Origin: Neospora caninum Liverpool
Taxonomy: Eukaryota > Apicomplexa > Conoidasida > Eucoccidiorida > Sarcocystidae
Length of the DNA stretch: 64,000 bases
Direction of reading: 5' to 3'
Assembly: GCF_000208865.1 (NCBI RefSeq)
Contig: NC_018394.1
Location: 3,971,797-4,035,796 of the forward strand
Positions 37,601 to 48,600 of this stretch are shown here, piece by piece. Numbering within the stretch: position 1 is the first letter of the stretch; every line of letters starts with the position of its first letter. The notes under the pieces are model-generated. The model saw only the letters and a program-made list of their open reading frames with translations. It made no database searches and had not been told where the DNA came from. The position numbers were made by a program, and so were the translations under genes.

Positions 37601-39732
37601 AACGGACGAAACGCCTCACTGTGAACTGGCCTTGAACGATGCCCCCCAGACGGCACTTGTTGAATTTGGGGTGAACCGGAATGGAGCGAAGACGAATCTG
37701 CGGAGGCAAAGAAAAACAGTCAAGAGAAGCTGCTCGGTGGGGTGTCGAGACGAAGCGCTGTTGGAGAGTCGCGGTTGTGTGGGCCATATCTGGCTGCGTC
37801 TGCCTCGCTGTAGAGAATGACTTTCGGAAAAACGCGCGATTCGGCTTCTCTTACCGATTCTACGTCCTTTCTCCCAATTCCCAGGTGTTTATACAGCGCA
37901 GGAGGTTTCCACCCGGAGAGAGGAAGGTTCCCGACGAAGACAGTTCGACGCTCTTTCTCTTTGTCGGTCTCTCTCCATCCTGCCTCAGCTTCGCCAGCCC
38001 CCGAGTCTTCGTCGTCCTCCGCTGATGACTCCTCTCTCTCTCCTTCCTCTTCTTGCAGCTTCGACACTGAGGACTCGCCCTCGTCTCGAGATTCTTCTCC
38101 TTTCTTCGCACGCCTTTTCTTGCTGGGCTCTTCGCCCGCTTCCTCCCCTTCCTCTGACGAGGACCTCTTCTCCATCGCCTCTCTCCGGTGGCGAGCCGCG
38201 ACTGCTCTCGCCTTCTTAACTGCACTCTGCAACGCGTCTCCTGCAACGCACCGGAGCAAAAAGAGAGGCATCCTTCAGAGGCGAGGCGGGGAGAAGACGG
38301 GAGGCGCACGGAGCGGCAACGAGACTCAGAAAGAAGATGGCGGAGAAGAAAAAGATACGTAAGGAAGGAGAACGGAAGAACCAAGAGGAGACAAAACGAG
38401 AAAGAGAGAGAGAGGAGAGAACAGGAGAGAAGTGAGAGCGACAAGGAGACTCTGTGCCTCTGGCTACCCACCGCGTCTTTCCGTTTCCCCACACACGGAA
38501 CGCCAAGAAACGCATTCCCTCTCTCTTCCTCAGTATCTGTCTCTGCTCTTCCTTCTCTCTCAGGAACCGTAGAGTAGACACTTCCTCGCGCGCGTCTCAG
38601 GACAGACGGAGACCCCGGCACTCTCGGTTTCTCTTTTTTGCGCGACAGCTGCCGCCCCCTGTCCCCTGGTTCTCCTACCTCTCTTCTTTCGGTCGGCCTT
38701 CGAATCAGCCGGGTTCGCCACTTCCGAATGGAACGAAGACGATGAGGCCTCAGCGAGGGACGCTGGCGCGCTGGACACGGCGGCGTCCGTTTCGTTTCGG
38801 CTGTGTTTCTCGTTTGACGAAGCCAGCGCAGAGCCTGAGAAGAGCGCGGTCAGGCGACTGAGACCTGAGTCGGCTTCTGCGCCCGCCTTGGAGTCGCCTG
38901 TCGCCGCGAAAATGCCGCTGACAGAAGAAAGTCCTTTCCCCTTCTTCTCTTTCTTCTTGCTCCTTTCCTTCTCTTCTCCCTTCTCTTCTCCTTTCCCGGC
39001 CCCACGCGCCACCGAGGTGCTTGCGTCCCCGTCCCGTTTTCTCTTTTTCTTCAACTGCTTGCCCTCGTCGGCCTCCCCGCTCCCCACTGGACGACTGCCG
39101 GCTTCAGCACTCTCGTGCCATCCCTTTTTCCTGCGTCCTCCCTCGTGCAGATGGGGTGTCTTTTCTCTTTGATGCCTTGGTTCTCCGTCCTGGCCGCTGA
39201 GAAGCGCCAGAATGCTCCCTTTCTCGTACTCGGCCTCAGCGTCGCTCTCGGTCTCCCCCTCTGCAGTGCGTACACTCCCGGCTTTTTCTTCCCGATCGGC
39301 CCTTGGCTTGGAGGCATCGTCTCTCGACCTCTCCCGACCAGCCGCTCCTCCTCGCCCTCGGAACCCACCTCTTCCTCTACCTCTCTCAAACTGTTTTCCT
39401 CCTCGAGTCCCTCGGCCTCCCCGTGGAGAGCGGCCGTTGAAGCCTCTGTCGCTGGTGGAAAGTGCAGACGGTGGTGACCTCGACGCGCCGCGCGTGAAGC
39501 CAGCTGCGTGCGCCGATCTCCCTCGCGACCCCCCTCGTCCCCCTCGAGGCCGGAAAGCTCCAGAAAAGCGATCCTTTGTTGACTCGACAGAGCGCCCGCG
39601 AGGCCCGCGCGACGAGCCTCTCAGCGCTCCTCGCCCTCCCCGGCCCCCCCGGCCTCCGCGTCTGTCGCTCTTCGGCGCATCTTTGCGTCCACGCGAAGAA
39701 GACGCACGCATCTGTGTCCCGGAATCGTTCAT
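34674..39732 (-). CDS. RBM34/Nop12-family nucleolar RNA-binding protein
   Basis: Eight in-phase exons, minus strand, 5' to 3': 39732-38679, 38240-37855, 37697-37620, 37155-37081, 36514-36346, 35888-35767, 35373-35292, 34771-34674; 687 aa. Residues 1-130 are rich in RGG/RGR, like nucleolar GAR domains, followed by Lys/Glu/Ser-rich stretches (KKKRKRDGD, KERSKKKEKKGKG). RRM1 starts at RTVFVGNLP (450-458) and runs through IRLRSIPV, QNAYIVLKDRKLV and GSTFQDRRLRVDEA, matching the unusual long RRM1 of yeast Nop12. RRM2 has KTVFVGNLP (560-568), RNP1 KGFGFVCF (601-608) and GRALRVTRALDE. The C terminus is basic (RRMMQKKVGRDD). By family it acts in 60S subunit assembly and 5.8S rRNA processing in the nucleolus. 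An in-frame TAA two codons upstream of the ATG fixes the start. Joining the exons rebuilds both RRMs, so the model is firm. Confidence 0.92.
35655..35686. repeat. (AT)n microsatellite in RBM34-like intron 6
   Basis: An almost pure AT run between exons 6 and 7. Nearby ATATCCATATATAT tracts start at about 35600. Confidence 0.85.
37335..37450. repeat. Minisatellite in RBM34-like intron 3
   Basis: Four to five degenerate copies of a 21-22 base unit of the form CACGCGTGATACACATCCA, with CACGTGTG or CACGCGTG at the centre, followed by a short (TA)n. It lies between exons 3 and 4. Confidence 0.8.
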
Positions 39733-41726
39733 CCTTTAGAAGTGAGGGAGAGGGAGGAGGAGAACCCGTGGTCTGCGACGTCCGGTGCACACAGCCTGCG
39801 GGCGGGCCGGGAGGCTGGGCGCGCCAGCCTCGCGGAACAGAGAGGGCGACAAAAGCGGAGCGAGGAGAGAGAAGCACGGAGACGAGCGAAAAACGGAGAA
39901 GGAAGAGCTTGAATTTTGGAAAAACGAAAGAGAGAGAAAACCGACTTTTAGGCTGCAGAATCTGCAGTGAGAAAACACTTGGCGCGGGCGGTCCACGGCG
40001 ACGTGGACATGTGCGCGGGGACGAAAACTGGGGGTTCCGGGAGGAAGGCGACTGTGAAGTCAGGTTACAGATGGTAAGCGACAGAAACAGTGAAAGGGAA
40101 AGAAGAAAAAAGGAGAGAAGGAAACACAGGAAAAGTTTGTTTCTCGGTTAGATCCGCGTTTCCCATCGCCAAGTGTACATGCAGTGTGACCGACAGCTCA
40201 CCGCGTTTGTGGGGGGTACCAGAACGACGCGAAAGGTCTTTAGTTCATCGAGAAAAAGCGAAAGTGTAGGTGTTTGACTCAAGGATTGGATTTTAAAGAA
40301 GAGACCCGTCCAGGATGCCAGGGAAAAGGAGAGAGAGGAATGAGCAGCCGTGCTTGAACTGCGAAACGGCACACGCTGTCGAACGCGATGCCGCCAGCTG
40401 TGGCAGTTTGTTTGGCTGCGAAGCGTCGCTGCGCGTGACATGCGCGCGTTTCGTTCGTTCGAAATCAAAAGCAAGTGAAGAGATGACAACCGGACCAGAT
40501 TTCCGCGGTCTCTCTCCATCTGTCTCTTGCGAAAACCCGTTGGCAATTAGTTCGTGGCAAGAACACCACGCGCCAATAACGAGACTGCCTCCCGAGATCC
40601 CGAAGCGGTGTCTGACGACGACGCAGCGCGACAGTGTGCAGAGAGCGAGACGTCGAAGCGTCGCTTCTGTGCCAGGCGGAATCGTGTGTCCTTTCTGCGT
40701 TGGAGGACTTCCCAGGAAGGACCCTTTGTCGTGAACAAATCATGCGGTGTTTTAGCCGGTACAGCGTGGTCAAGAAGCGGAACAGTCTTCGGCGACAGCT
40801 CAGTGCGCAAGTTTTCGGGCTTTGTTGCCATCTTTTTCTGTGGACAATCTCGAGTACATGAATAGAGTTTTGACCCTTCGTAAGTGTTGAGCGTCGTCAC
40901 ATGGTTCGCGCGAACAATGCGCTCGTCAGGACTGGTCGACCGGGAAACGTGAGTTCCGGAAATGATTAGGTATGACCCGCGAGACCAGTTTAATTGGGGC
41001 CACCGGTGCCGAGGGGCGACTCCCCCTGGTTACCGGACGGGAATTACGACCCTTTCCACGAGAAAAAAATTGCCCAGCACCCGCCGTGTTCATCACCACA
41101 TGACGAGAGACGCGCGGTTCACTGACAGGCACGGCTGCGCTTCGAAGCACGTCCTGTGGCAACTGTATGGATTGTTACTTTTTCAGGCTCCACGTAGCTA
41201 GCCTCTGTCCACGTGCTGCCGAGCGTCTAGGCTCACTGAATTCCGTGTGGCATTATCGGGTGGCGTCGATGTGTCAAGGGAAAGTGGGGACCTATGGAAG
41301 CTAATCTTCAGCCATCAGCTGAGTAAAGTATTGTAGCGCAATCCAAGGGATGTGGCGCTGTCGAAAAACTGCAATGACCGCAGAGCACGGCATGCTGGCA
41401 TCAAGGAAGAACGGGAGAAATGCGCTGCCTTTTTCGTGGTTACGCTGTCTTTGCCGGGACATTCAGGAGCATACCGTTATATTCGATAATCTTTACCCTG
41501 ATTACCTTTTTATATGAATACATGGTGTTCAATTGGTTATACTTCCCCACAATAGTTATCATCTCAACTCTGCCCGCTTCGCGTTTCACTGAAAGCGTTG
41601 TCCACGGCCTCGCGGAGACTTGCGTCACGTCCACACGCAACTGTACAGGTGGAAACCTTACGGCTCAGAGCAGACGGGAAACGTTTCTCAACTGGCGTCG
41701 AATGCGCCAGGTCAAGAGTGCCACAG
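39733..41726. other. Upstream region of the RBM34-like gene; AT-rich island
   Basis: The first several hundred bases are the presumed promoter of the minus-strand gene. A 139-codon plus-strand ORF starts at 40315 (PGKRRERNEQPCLNC) but shows no domain. From about 41455 to 41580 the sequence becomes sharply AT-rich; see the findings. Confidence 0.5.
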
Positions 41727-42509
41727 TCAGTAAAGAGGTTCGAAGCCATTGAACGCGAAGAGGGATCCTCCTCCCACCAGTGCAGCGAGGCGTTCGGAAC
41801 TCCACCGCTGTGCAGGCGTCACGAACAACGGAAACACGTTTGCAACGGGAACATAGACCACTGCATGTTCTGCCTGCTTTACGTGCTGCAGATGCGACCG
41901 CCGACCTTCTCGTGCTGAGCCTTGTTGTGGGGCAGGAGTGTCGGTGCTCCGTTTTGCTGCCTCTTTGTCATTTTGGCCTGTTTGTCGGAGACGGTCCCCC
42001 GCAGCAACGTCTTTTGCTCCAGCCTCACTGTCAGGAAGCCGACGCAGAGAGGCGTGGGAACCGCAGGGTTTTTGCTCAACTTGCATCCCGTTTGCTTTCT
42101 TTGTGGAACAGCCAGGAGGGGGTCGGTGGAACTGATTCTCCGAGCACAAACACAGACAAGGTTTTCCTTGAGAGTTAGCGGTTCTGGTGTGGTCTGCGTC
42201 CACCATCAGAGGCTTTTCTGACTCAGCGCTCCGCCGATCCTCCCGTTTTCCCTCTGCCTCACCGTGCTGGCACGGCACCGGGGAAGAGGCGACTCCGTCG
42301 TTAGACGCGTTCCCTGAACATCGTTGCATCGCTCGGCTGTCGCCATGAGGAGAAGGACGGGCACGAGGGACGGTCGAGTCACGAACAGCGACAGCTGCTG
42401 GCAAAGCGGCGACGGAAAAACAGTTAGATGTGGGAGAGAAGGCAGGCATTCCGCTGACCAGCAGAAACACAGTAAGGCAATGCTGCTGAAAAGATCGAGA
42501 AATTCCCAT
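41727..42509 (-). CDS. Hypothetical secreted protein, single-exon ORF
   Basis: An ATG-initiated minus-strand ORF of 260 codons. The N terminus (MGISRSFQQHCLTVFLLVSG) has the n/h-region pattern of a signal peptide, with likely cleavage near residue 25-30. The middle is polar and charged, with clustered Glu, Arg, Ser and Pro and several cysteines (GKPCLCLCSENQF). Near the C terminus is a mildly hydrophobic patch (AVVYVPVANVFPLFV). I recognise no domain. Such proteins are common among coccidian dense-granule or other secreted factors, but nothing here proves export or even expression. It lies alone, about 2 kb upstream of the RBM34-like gene on the same strand. Chance openness in GC-rich DNA is possible. 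Confidence 0.4.
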   Translation of the reverse strand: MGISRSFQQHCLTVFLLVSGMPAFSPTSNCFSVAALPAAVAVRDSTVPRARPSPHGDSRAMQRCSGNASNDGVASSPVPCQHGEAEGKREDRRSAESEKPLMVDADHTRTANSQGKPCLCLCSENQFHRPPPGCSTKKANGMQVEQKPCGSHASLRRLPDSEAGAKDVAAGDRLRQTGQNDKEAAKRSTDTPAPQQGSAREGRRSHLQHVKQAEHAVVYVPVANVFPLFVTPAQRWSSERLAALVGGGSLFAFNGFEPLY

Positions 42510-45500
42510 TCCTGCTGACTTTGAAGAGGGAAAATGGAAGCAACTCCTCGGCCAACGGACGGCGTTTCGGTCTTGAACTCGGTCTCACAGGTGCGAAGGA
42601 CCGAAATGGACAGTGAGTGGTTACACACAAACTTGGTTTATAGAATCTCGGTGAAATTCTCGCGCAGCCTGCGCCCATTCCTGCTCACATATGGGCCTGT
42701 AGAAATGACGGAAAGACAACGCTAGACACGTGCAAAGATACCGAGAAGAACGCCCCAGCAAACTAGGCTCGGTCTTTCGGGAGACTGCTGGACATATCGC
42801 GAACTGGCAAGACCAGCATGATTCATAATTAGAAAACCCAATGAAGCATCGCAGAACCGAATATGTTTTCCGCTGCAAGACAGAAGGGACAGACTTGCCA
42901 AAAAGTGAAAATCGTCAAATCAGCAATGCATGAGGGTACGACAGACACGTTTCTGTCTTGCTGGTCGTGAAAAGCCAAAGTGTGACAAACAGACGGTACG
43001 CTGCTTTCGAAGTCATCCTTTTTTGTCTTAGCTGAGAGGTCTTCAGCGAGATTCTTCCGAGAGATCTTAAAAGCCATGTGGGATGCAAACCCACCACCAC
43101 CATGGGTAAAAATGAAACATTACACGGTGACCTGCGGCCAAAAGGTGGCAGTTTTTTGTCAGACGACTATGGGGACAGAAGTACGGTCCCGGTTGTTTTT
43201 AGATCAATTCGTCATTGTAACTGGTTGAAACAGAACCAGTTATTCCCCTGCGTATGGCTGAAGAGCTCGGGCAACGAAAAACCAGACAGTGGAGCAGTTC
43301 GCGAGGCCGATCAGCCGCAACCTTCGAATCGTGGGAAGTCCACGTAGTGCTTTCCATTATGATTCTACTGTCCCGGGACACACCTACTCACAAGAAAGGC
43401 TGCATGTGATTTTATTAACCAGTTCTTTAGACGAAGCACAGTTCTGCACTGAGTGGGTACGGACTCTCTTTTCCTGACAAAGACGTTGCCACGAGTGAAC
43501 GGCGCGTGAAACCGGGGATGAAGACTTTTTCTGTGACCACAGCACGCTGGAGAGTGAGTGATGTGTCGGAGATGGGGGAACGTGGGTATCGATGCCGACC
43601 TCCTCTCGTGTCGAACATCTTCCAAATGTTTCCCTCGCAACATGCCGACGGAAGCTGTCCAGAGAAACCATCTGCAGTACGGTGTGAGTGCAGCTACAAC
43701 CCGATCCTTTACAAAACTGCAAGGTTTTTGAGAGACACGCTTGACTGTTTTCCTGTTTCCCCGATGTCCAGAGTTTCTTCGCCATGTTCGCGTGATCCTG
43801 AGAGAACCACATAGAGCTCTCGGGAGTTCGACGGCACCGCCAATGCTCCATGTTCATGTGGTCAGTACCCACTTGGCTTTGCTTCCGCGAACCCTTTCTT
43901 AAAAAGACTGCACCTGGACGTTTGCTTGTCGAAAAGAGAGCATCTGTTTTTACTTGTTAGCATCCTCGCGGCTTCAGTCTCTGGAGCCCGCCAGCCGTTT
44001 CTTTTGAAGGAATACACGACAGGTTTTGCCTCTCTTTCGCGCAGTCTTCTCCAGTGGCCGAACCAAGACTGAGTACCCACACCTCGTACAAAGTGCATGC
44101 TTTTCCATCGTGCACTACGCAAAACAGAATCAATCAGAAAACCCGACAAACGTGCGCAGATGTACTGATCTGTGCATATGCGCATGCGTCTTGCATTAAT
44201 TTCCAGCAAGAGTCAAGCTGTCATCGGACGCCGGTTAGCCAGGCCAACTCCAAAACCCTCTGCCTCCCCTTACATCACGTAGAATACAGGGCACAACCCA
44301 CCTGCCTGTGCTCGCCCCAAGCGATGAAGTGTGTGTTCTCCACTCCAGTCATCCATTCGCTACAGAGGAGAAACTTCTACCGTGCCCGTTTTTGAGGAGC
44401 CACACTTTTCTTGATCCGCTTTTCCATCACACAGACGGGTTACAAGCAGCACTCACGCTGTAGATGTCGTGATGACCACGCATGCCACTGTCAACAGCCA
44501 TCGACGGTAGAACACAGATACACCGCCTCAAAATGCTCTGGACTGCGGGGAGGCTCGGCTCCCTCCATTCATTCCTCTGTCGCCCTCCTATATCCCTCTT
44601 ACTCTCCATCTCTCGCTATCTCTGAACACCCACATCTCTCTATCTCTTTTCCGCTGCGCAGCTTTCCGGAGTTCACCGCCCCTCGCAACCTCCGCATTGA
44701 TATCGCTATCAATGCGTAACCGGCCCATCCTACCCTTCTCCCGGTCTACCACTGTCGCTCAAAAAAGACACCTCGATCTCTGAAATTTCCTTCCTTCTCC
44801 TCGCTATGTTTCTCGATCTCCCCTTCCACTGTCTTCACTTTCATCCTCTCCGTTCCTCCTTTTCCTCTGAAGGTCTTCGGTTTGTCTGTAATTGGGCGCA
44901 TGCTCCAGTGGTCAAACATGGACTTCCCCTCTCTGCCATTGTGCGGCGTTTTCCGCGCGCATGTGCTCTCTGTTTTCATGGCGTTTCCCCCCTTTGTTTC
45001 GCTCTTCCCCGTCAATCTTCGATGGAAAATTGAGGAAAATCGGACCGAGTCGGTCCTATTTTTCCTTAAGCTCTCCCGCATGCGCATTTTCAACCTTCAG
45101 CGATGTGCGATGTGACGAGCGCTGCATGCGTTGACGGGACCGGGCGATGTGCACAAAAAGCCTCCCCCATAAAAAAAAGTTGGAAATGAGGCGTCTCAGA
45201 ATCTCTCCTCGGATCTCGTTTCATCTCTCCTAGAGGAACTGAGGAAGACCCCGACCGTGGGTAGAGCTCACTTCATCCCGTCTCTGTTCGTGCTCGTGCA
45301 TGCGTTTTCCCCGTCATGGAACAAAACATATTGACATCTGTCTATAAAGATAGATGTGCTTTCGTATCTAAATAGAAACTCAGCTTCGATACCTACATTT
45401 ATGCAACTGACACAAACCTAGATTTCTTCAAACCACATATTTATATATGTGGGTATCCGGTGATGCATGCATTGCATTGCCGCGATTTCCTCTCGTGCTC

Positions 45501-45659
45501 TTTTCCATCTCTTTTTTTCTTTCGGTGTTCTCCTTCCTAAACGTATTCTTCTCTTCCGAACTTCCGACACGCATATATATATATATATTAGCACCCTCCT
45601 AAAATACGAAGATTAAAATCCGTAGTTTTCATTCTCCATCTCTGCGTGCTGCGTAGAAG
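42510..45659. other. Intergenic, upstream of the JmjC gene
   Basis: No recognised gene. Short ORFs (up to 162 codons) show no motifs. From about 44560 the plus strand becomes pyrimidine-rich (CTCTATCTCTTTT), typical of leader sequence ahead of plus-strand genes here. A short (TA)n lies at about 45574-45589. Confidence 0.55.
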
Positions 45660-48600
45660 ATGGACGCAACAGAGGGACTGTCGACGGCGCGCGACGCCTG
45701 TGAAGCACGAAGGAAGAAGAGCCTGAAGAAGAAGAAGCCGCGATTGATTTTGACGAAGCATCCGCTTGGAGTAGGTTTTCCCCGTCTTTGTTTTCCGTTT
45801 TCTCTCATGCATGCCTTGTCTTTCTAAAACACCCTTGTGCTTTTTTGCGTCTCCTTCCTTCTTTTGTCTTGTCTTCTTTTCGCTGCTGCCGAGTCTATCT
45901 TTTTCCCCTTCTCCGCGTCTTTACCTTTCTTTCTTTGTGTTCGAGTTCTCCCTCTCTCATTGCTCCTCTCTCACCTACGTTCACTTCTCTTTCGCCCCAC
46001 TGTCGTTTCCTTCTCTCTACGCCGCCCTTCTCTGTCTTCTTTTTCTTTCTGCGCTTACATCCTGCGGCCCCGGCACTCTCTCTCCCCATCTTTTCTCTCT
46101 CTGCCCATCTTTTCTCTCTCTTTCCGTCTTTTCTCTCTCTGCCCATCTTTTCTCTCTCTTTCCGTCTTTTCTCTCTCTGCCCATCTTTTCTCTCTCTTTC
46201 CGTCTTTTCTCTCTCTGCCCATCTTTTCTCTCTCTTCCCGTCTTTCCCTCTCTCTCGTCACAGCTCTTCTCTCTCTCTCTCTCCACATCTTCTCGCCTTT
46301 TGTCTCTCCTCGCCGCCCAATCTCTCCTCGCCGCCCAGTCTCCCGCCCTTTCCCCTGTCTTTTCCTTTCTTTTCCTTTTCTCTTCAGCTTCTTCCCTCCG
46401 GCAACGCCCTGTTTGTCTCTTCCGGCGCCTCGCGCGTCGTCGAACGCTCTGCCTCACTTGGCTCTCTGGCGGCTCTGGACGACGCGACTCTCCTCGTCTT
46501 CCTCTCCACCCTCGCGGAGTTCGCTCCTCTCTCTGCGCTCCTCTCTCTCTCCAGCGCCTCCAAATATCTCCTCGCAGCGCTCCTCGATGAAGAGTTGTGG
46601 CAGTCGCTCCTCCTCTCTCGGCTTCAGCCTCCAGGCAGCTGCGCAGAGGCAAGAGGCGCCCTGGGAGCGCAGAACAACGGGGTGTCTCCGATAGAGACAC
46701 CAGACGCACCTCTTCCATCCGCGAACTCGCCGCTCAAGAAGCAGAGCAGCCCGCGCTCTTTACCCGATTCTTCGCCAGAGTCTTCTACCTGTGCTTCCTC
46801 TCCTCTCTCGGCTGCGAGAGATCAGCGCACCGACGAGAAGGGCGTGGAGACAGTGGAGAAGCGAGGATGTTGCGGCGAGGCCAGTGCGACTGCTGGCCTC
46901 GCCGAGGAACGCGAAGAGCGGCAGAGGAAAGACGCGACCTGCGGCATTTCAGACTTCACCTGGCGGGGCACGTGGAAACTCACCTACTTGCGTGCAGAGC
47001 GCGAGAGAATCGCGCGCCAAAGAACACCGCGCGCCGCCGGCTCTTTTGATGCTACCGATGCTTCCTCGGCCTCCGGTTCGCCCGGGGAGGACCCGCCGGA
47101 GATGAGCTGTCTAGACAGCTCGGAAGCAGGGAACGCCAGAGGAGAAGCGCCTCTCCCCGTTCTCCAGGGCGTCTGCTCGGATACTTTCTTTCAACGGTGG
47201 CTCTGTGCGACAGTCGATGTCAGCAGCTTGTGAGTGTTGCATTTCTCGACGCAGACACGCCCCGAGGACATTCTATGGAAGAAGAAGAGTTCCCATGGCG
47301 ATGGCTTTTCGTTGCTTCCCAATCACGAGATGGAGCTTCTGACTTACTTCTTCTAATGAGCACAGCGCCTAAACGCTTTTATAGATATGCATATCTATAT
47401 ATTTATATGTTTGTATGGATATTTGGACCTCGATCTGTCTACATGTGGAGACGCCTGTCGCGATAGATAAGGTTCTCCTTCGATCTAAGAAACGCCACGG
47501 ATCCTGGAAGTCGAGAGAGTAAACACGCGACTCGCCGTCTGTAGATGGCATGCCACGTCTCAGACAAATGTTCCACTGACTTAGATCAAGTTTGCTCCAT
47601 CCAGTGTGCCATGACTCGCCCATAGATATTGCTACCCTCATATCTATCTATCTATCTACCTACCTACCTACGTTTCTCTCCATTTATGGATGCTGGCTTG
47701 TTGCAAGGAAGAAAGGCTCATCTTTCCCGGAGTCTTTTCCCCCTGATCTCTGGGCGTCGGTTGCTGCGCTGCTCTCCTGTGCTCCGCGCTGTATGTACAT
47801 GCCGGCGCCCGTTGTCGGACGAGAAAAGTTTGGCTGAACAGAGCAGACCTGCGTGGTGTGGAACTTCTTTTCTGTTTCGGCTTCTCCCCTTTTTCCTTCC
47901 CCTCGTGTTAGGTTTTACCGGAACTACGATACTCTCGAGAGAGTCCCCGCCTCCGAGTTGAGTGTCGAGGAGTTCGTCGAGCGCTACGAAAAACCCAATA
48001 AACCGGTCGTCATTACAGGTTCGTTCCTGGGTGAAAATGGGAGGTCGGCGGTTTATGTTGCAGATTCCTGACTCGCTGACTCTCTACTTATGCTTCCATC
48101 TATCGGCAACGAAGCTTCTCTGATTGCCAGATGCTGTTCTCTCTTTGCTTTGTCACAAAAGCTTAACGAAGGGAACTCTCTCTCTCGACAGTGTATCGTT
48201 CTCTCTCGATCTGCCGTCAGCGTTTCGAGGCGTTTCTTCTGATCTCTCCAAAAACACATCCGAGACCTTCTCTCGTGTATCATTGCGTGTGCGTATCTAT
48301 TTTAAATACAGAAATTACATGTATATATATGTATATATTTATATGCATGTATATCCATATATGTACATGCCAATGTTACACAAGTCGACAGGCATTTCAT
48401 ACAGTTCCATCTCCATATACGTAGACATCTTTGTACGAACATTTGCCACTGCGTCGCTCCATATCCATTCATGCATCCGCCTATCTTTTTCTGCATCTAA
48501 CTTCCTATCTATCTACCTATAAATATCCACCTGTCTATCTACATATATGTATGTATATGTGAGCGTCGTTGTTGACATGCATGCGCCTTGTTCTTTTGTT

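Noticed and set aside
37860..38621. 253-codon minus-strand ORF overlapping RBM34-like exon 2
   Set aside because: A different frame from the exon that carries RTVFVGNLP; it spans an intron and shows no domain.
39212..39739. 175-codon plus-strand Pro/Arg-rich ORF
   Set aside because: Antisense of the RGG-coding exon; the repetition of Pro-Arg-Pro simply mirrors Gly-Arg-Gly codons.
46017..46718. 233-codon minus-strand Arg/Glu/Lys-rich ORF
   Set aside because: Antisense of the 38-base pyrimidine repeat and of the JmjC gene's second exon; open by composition only.
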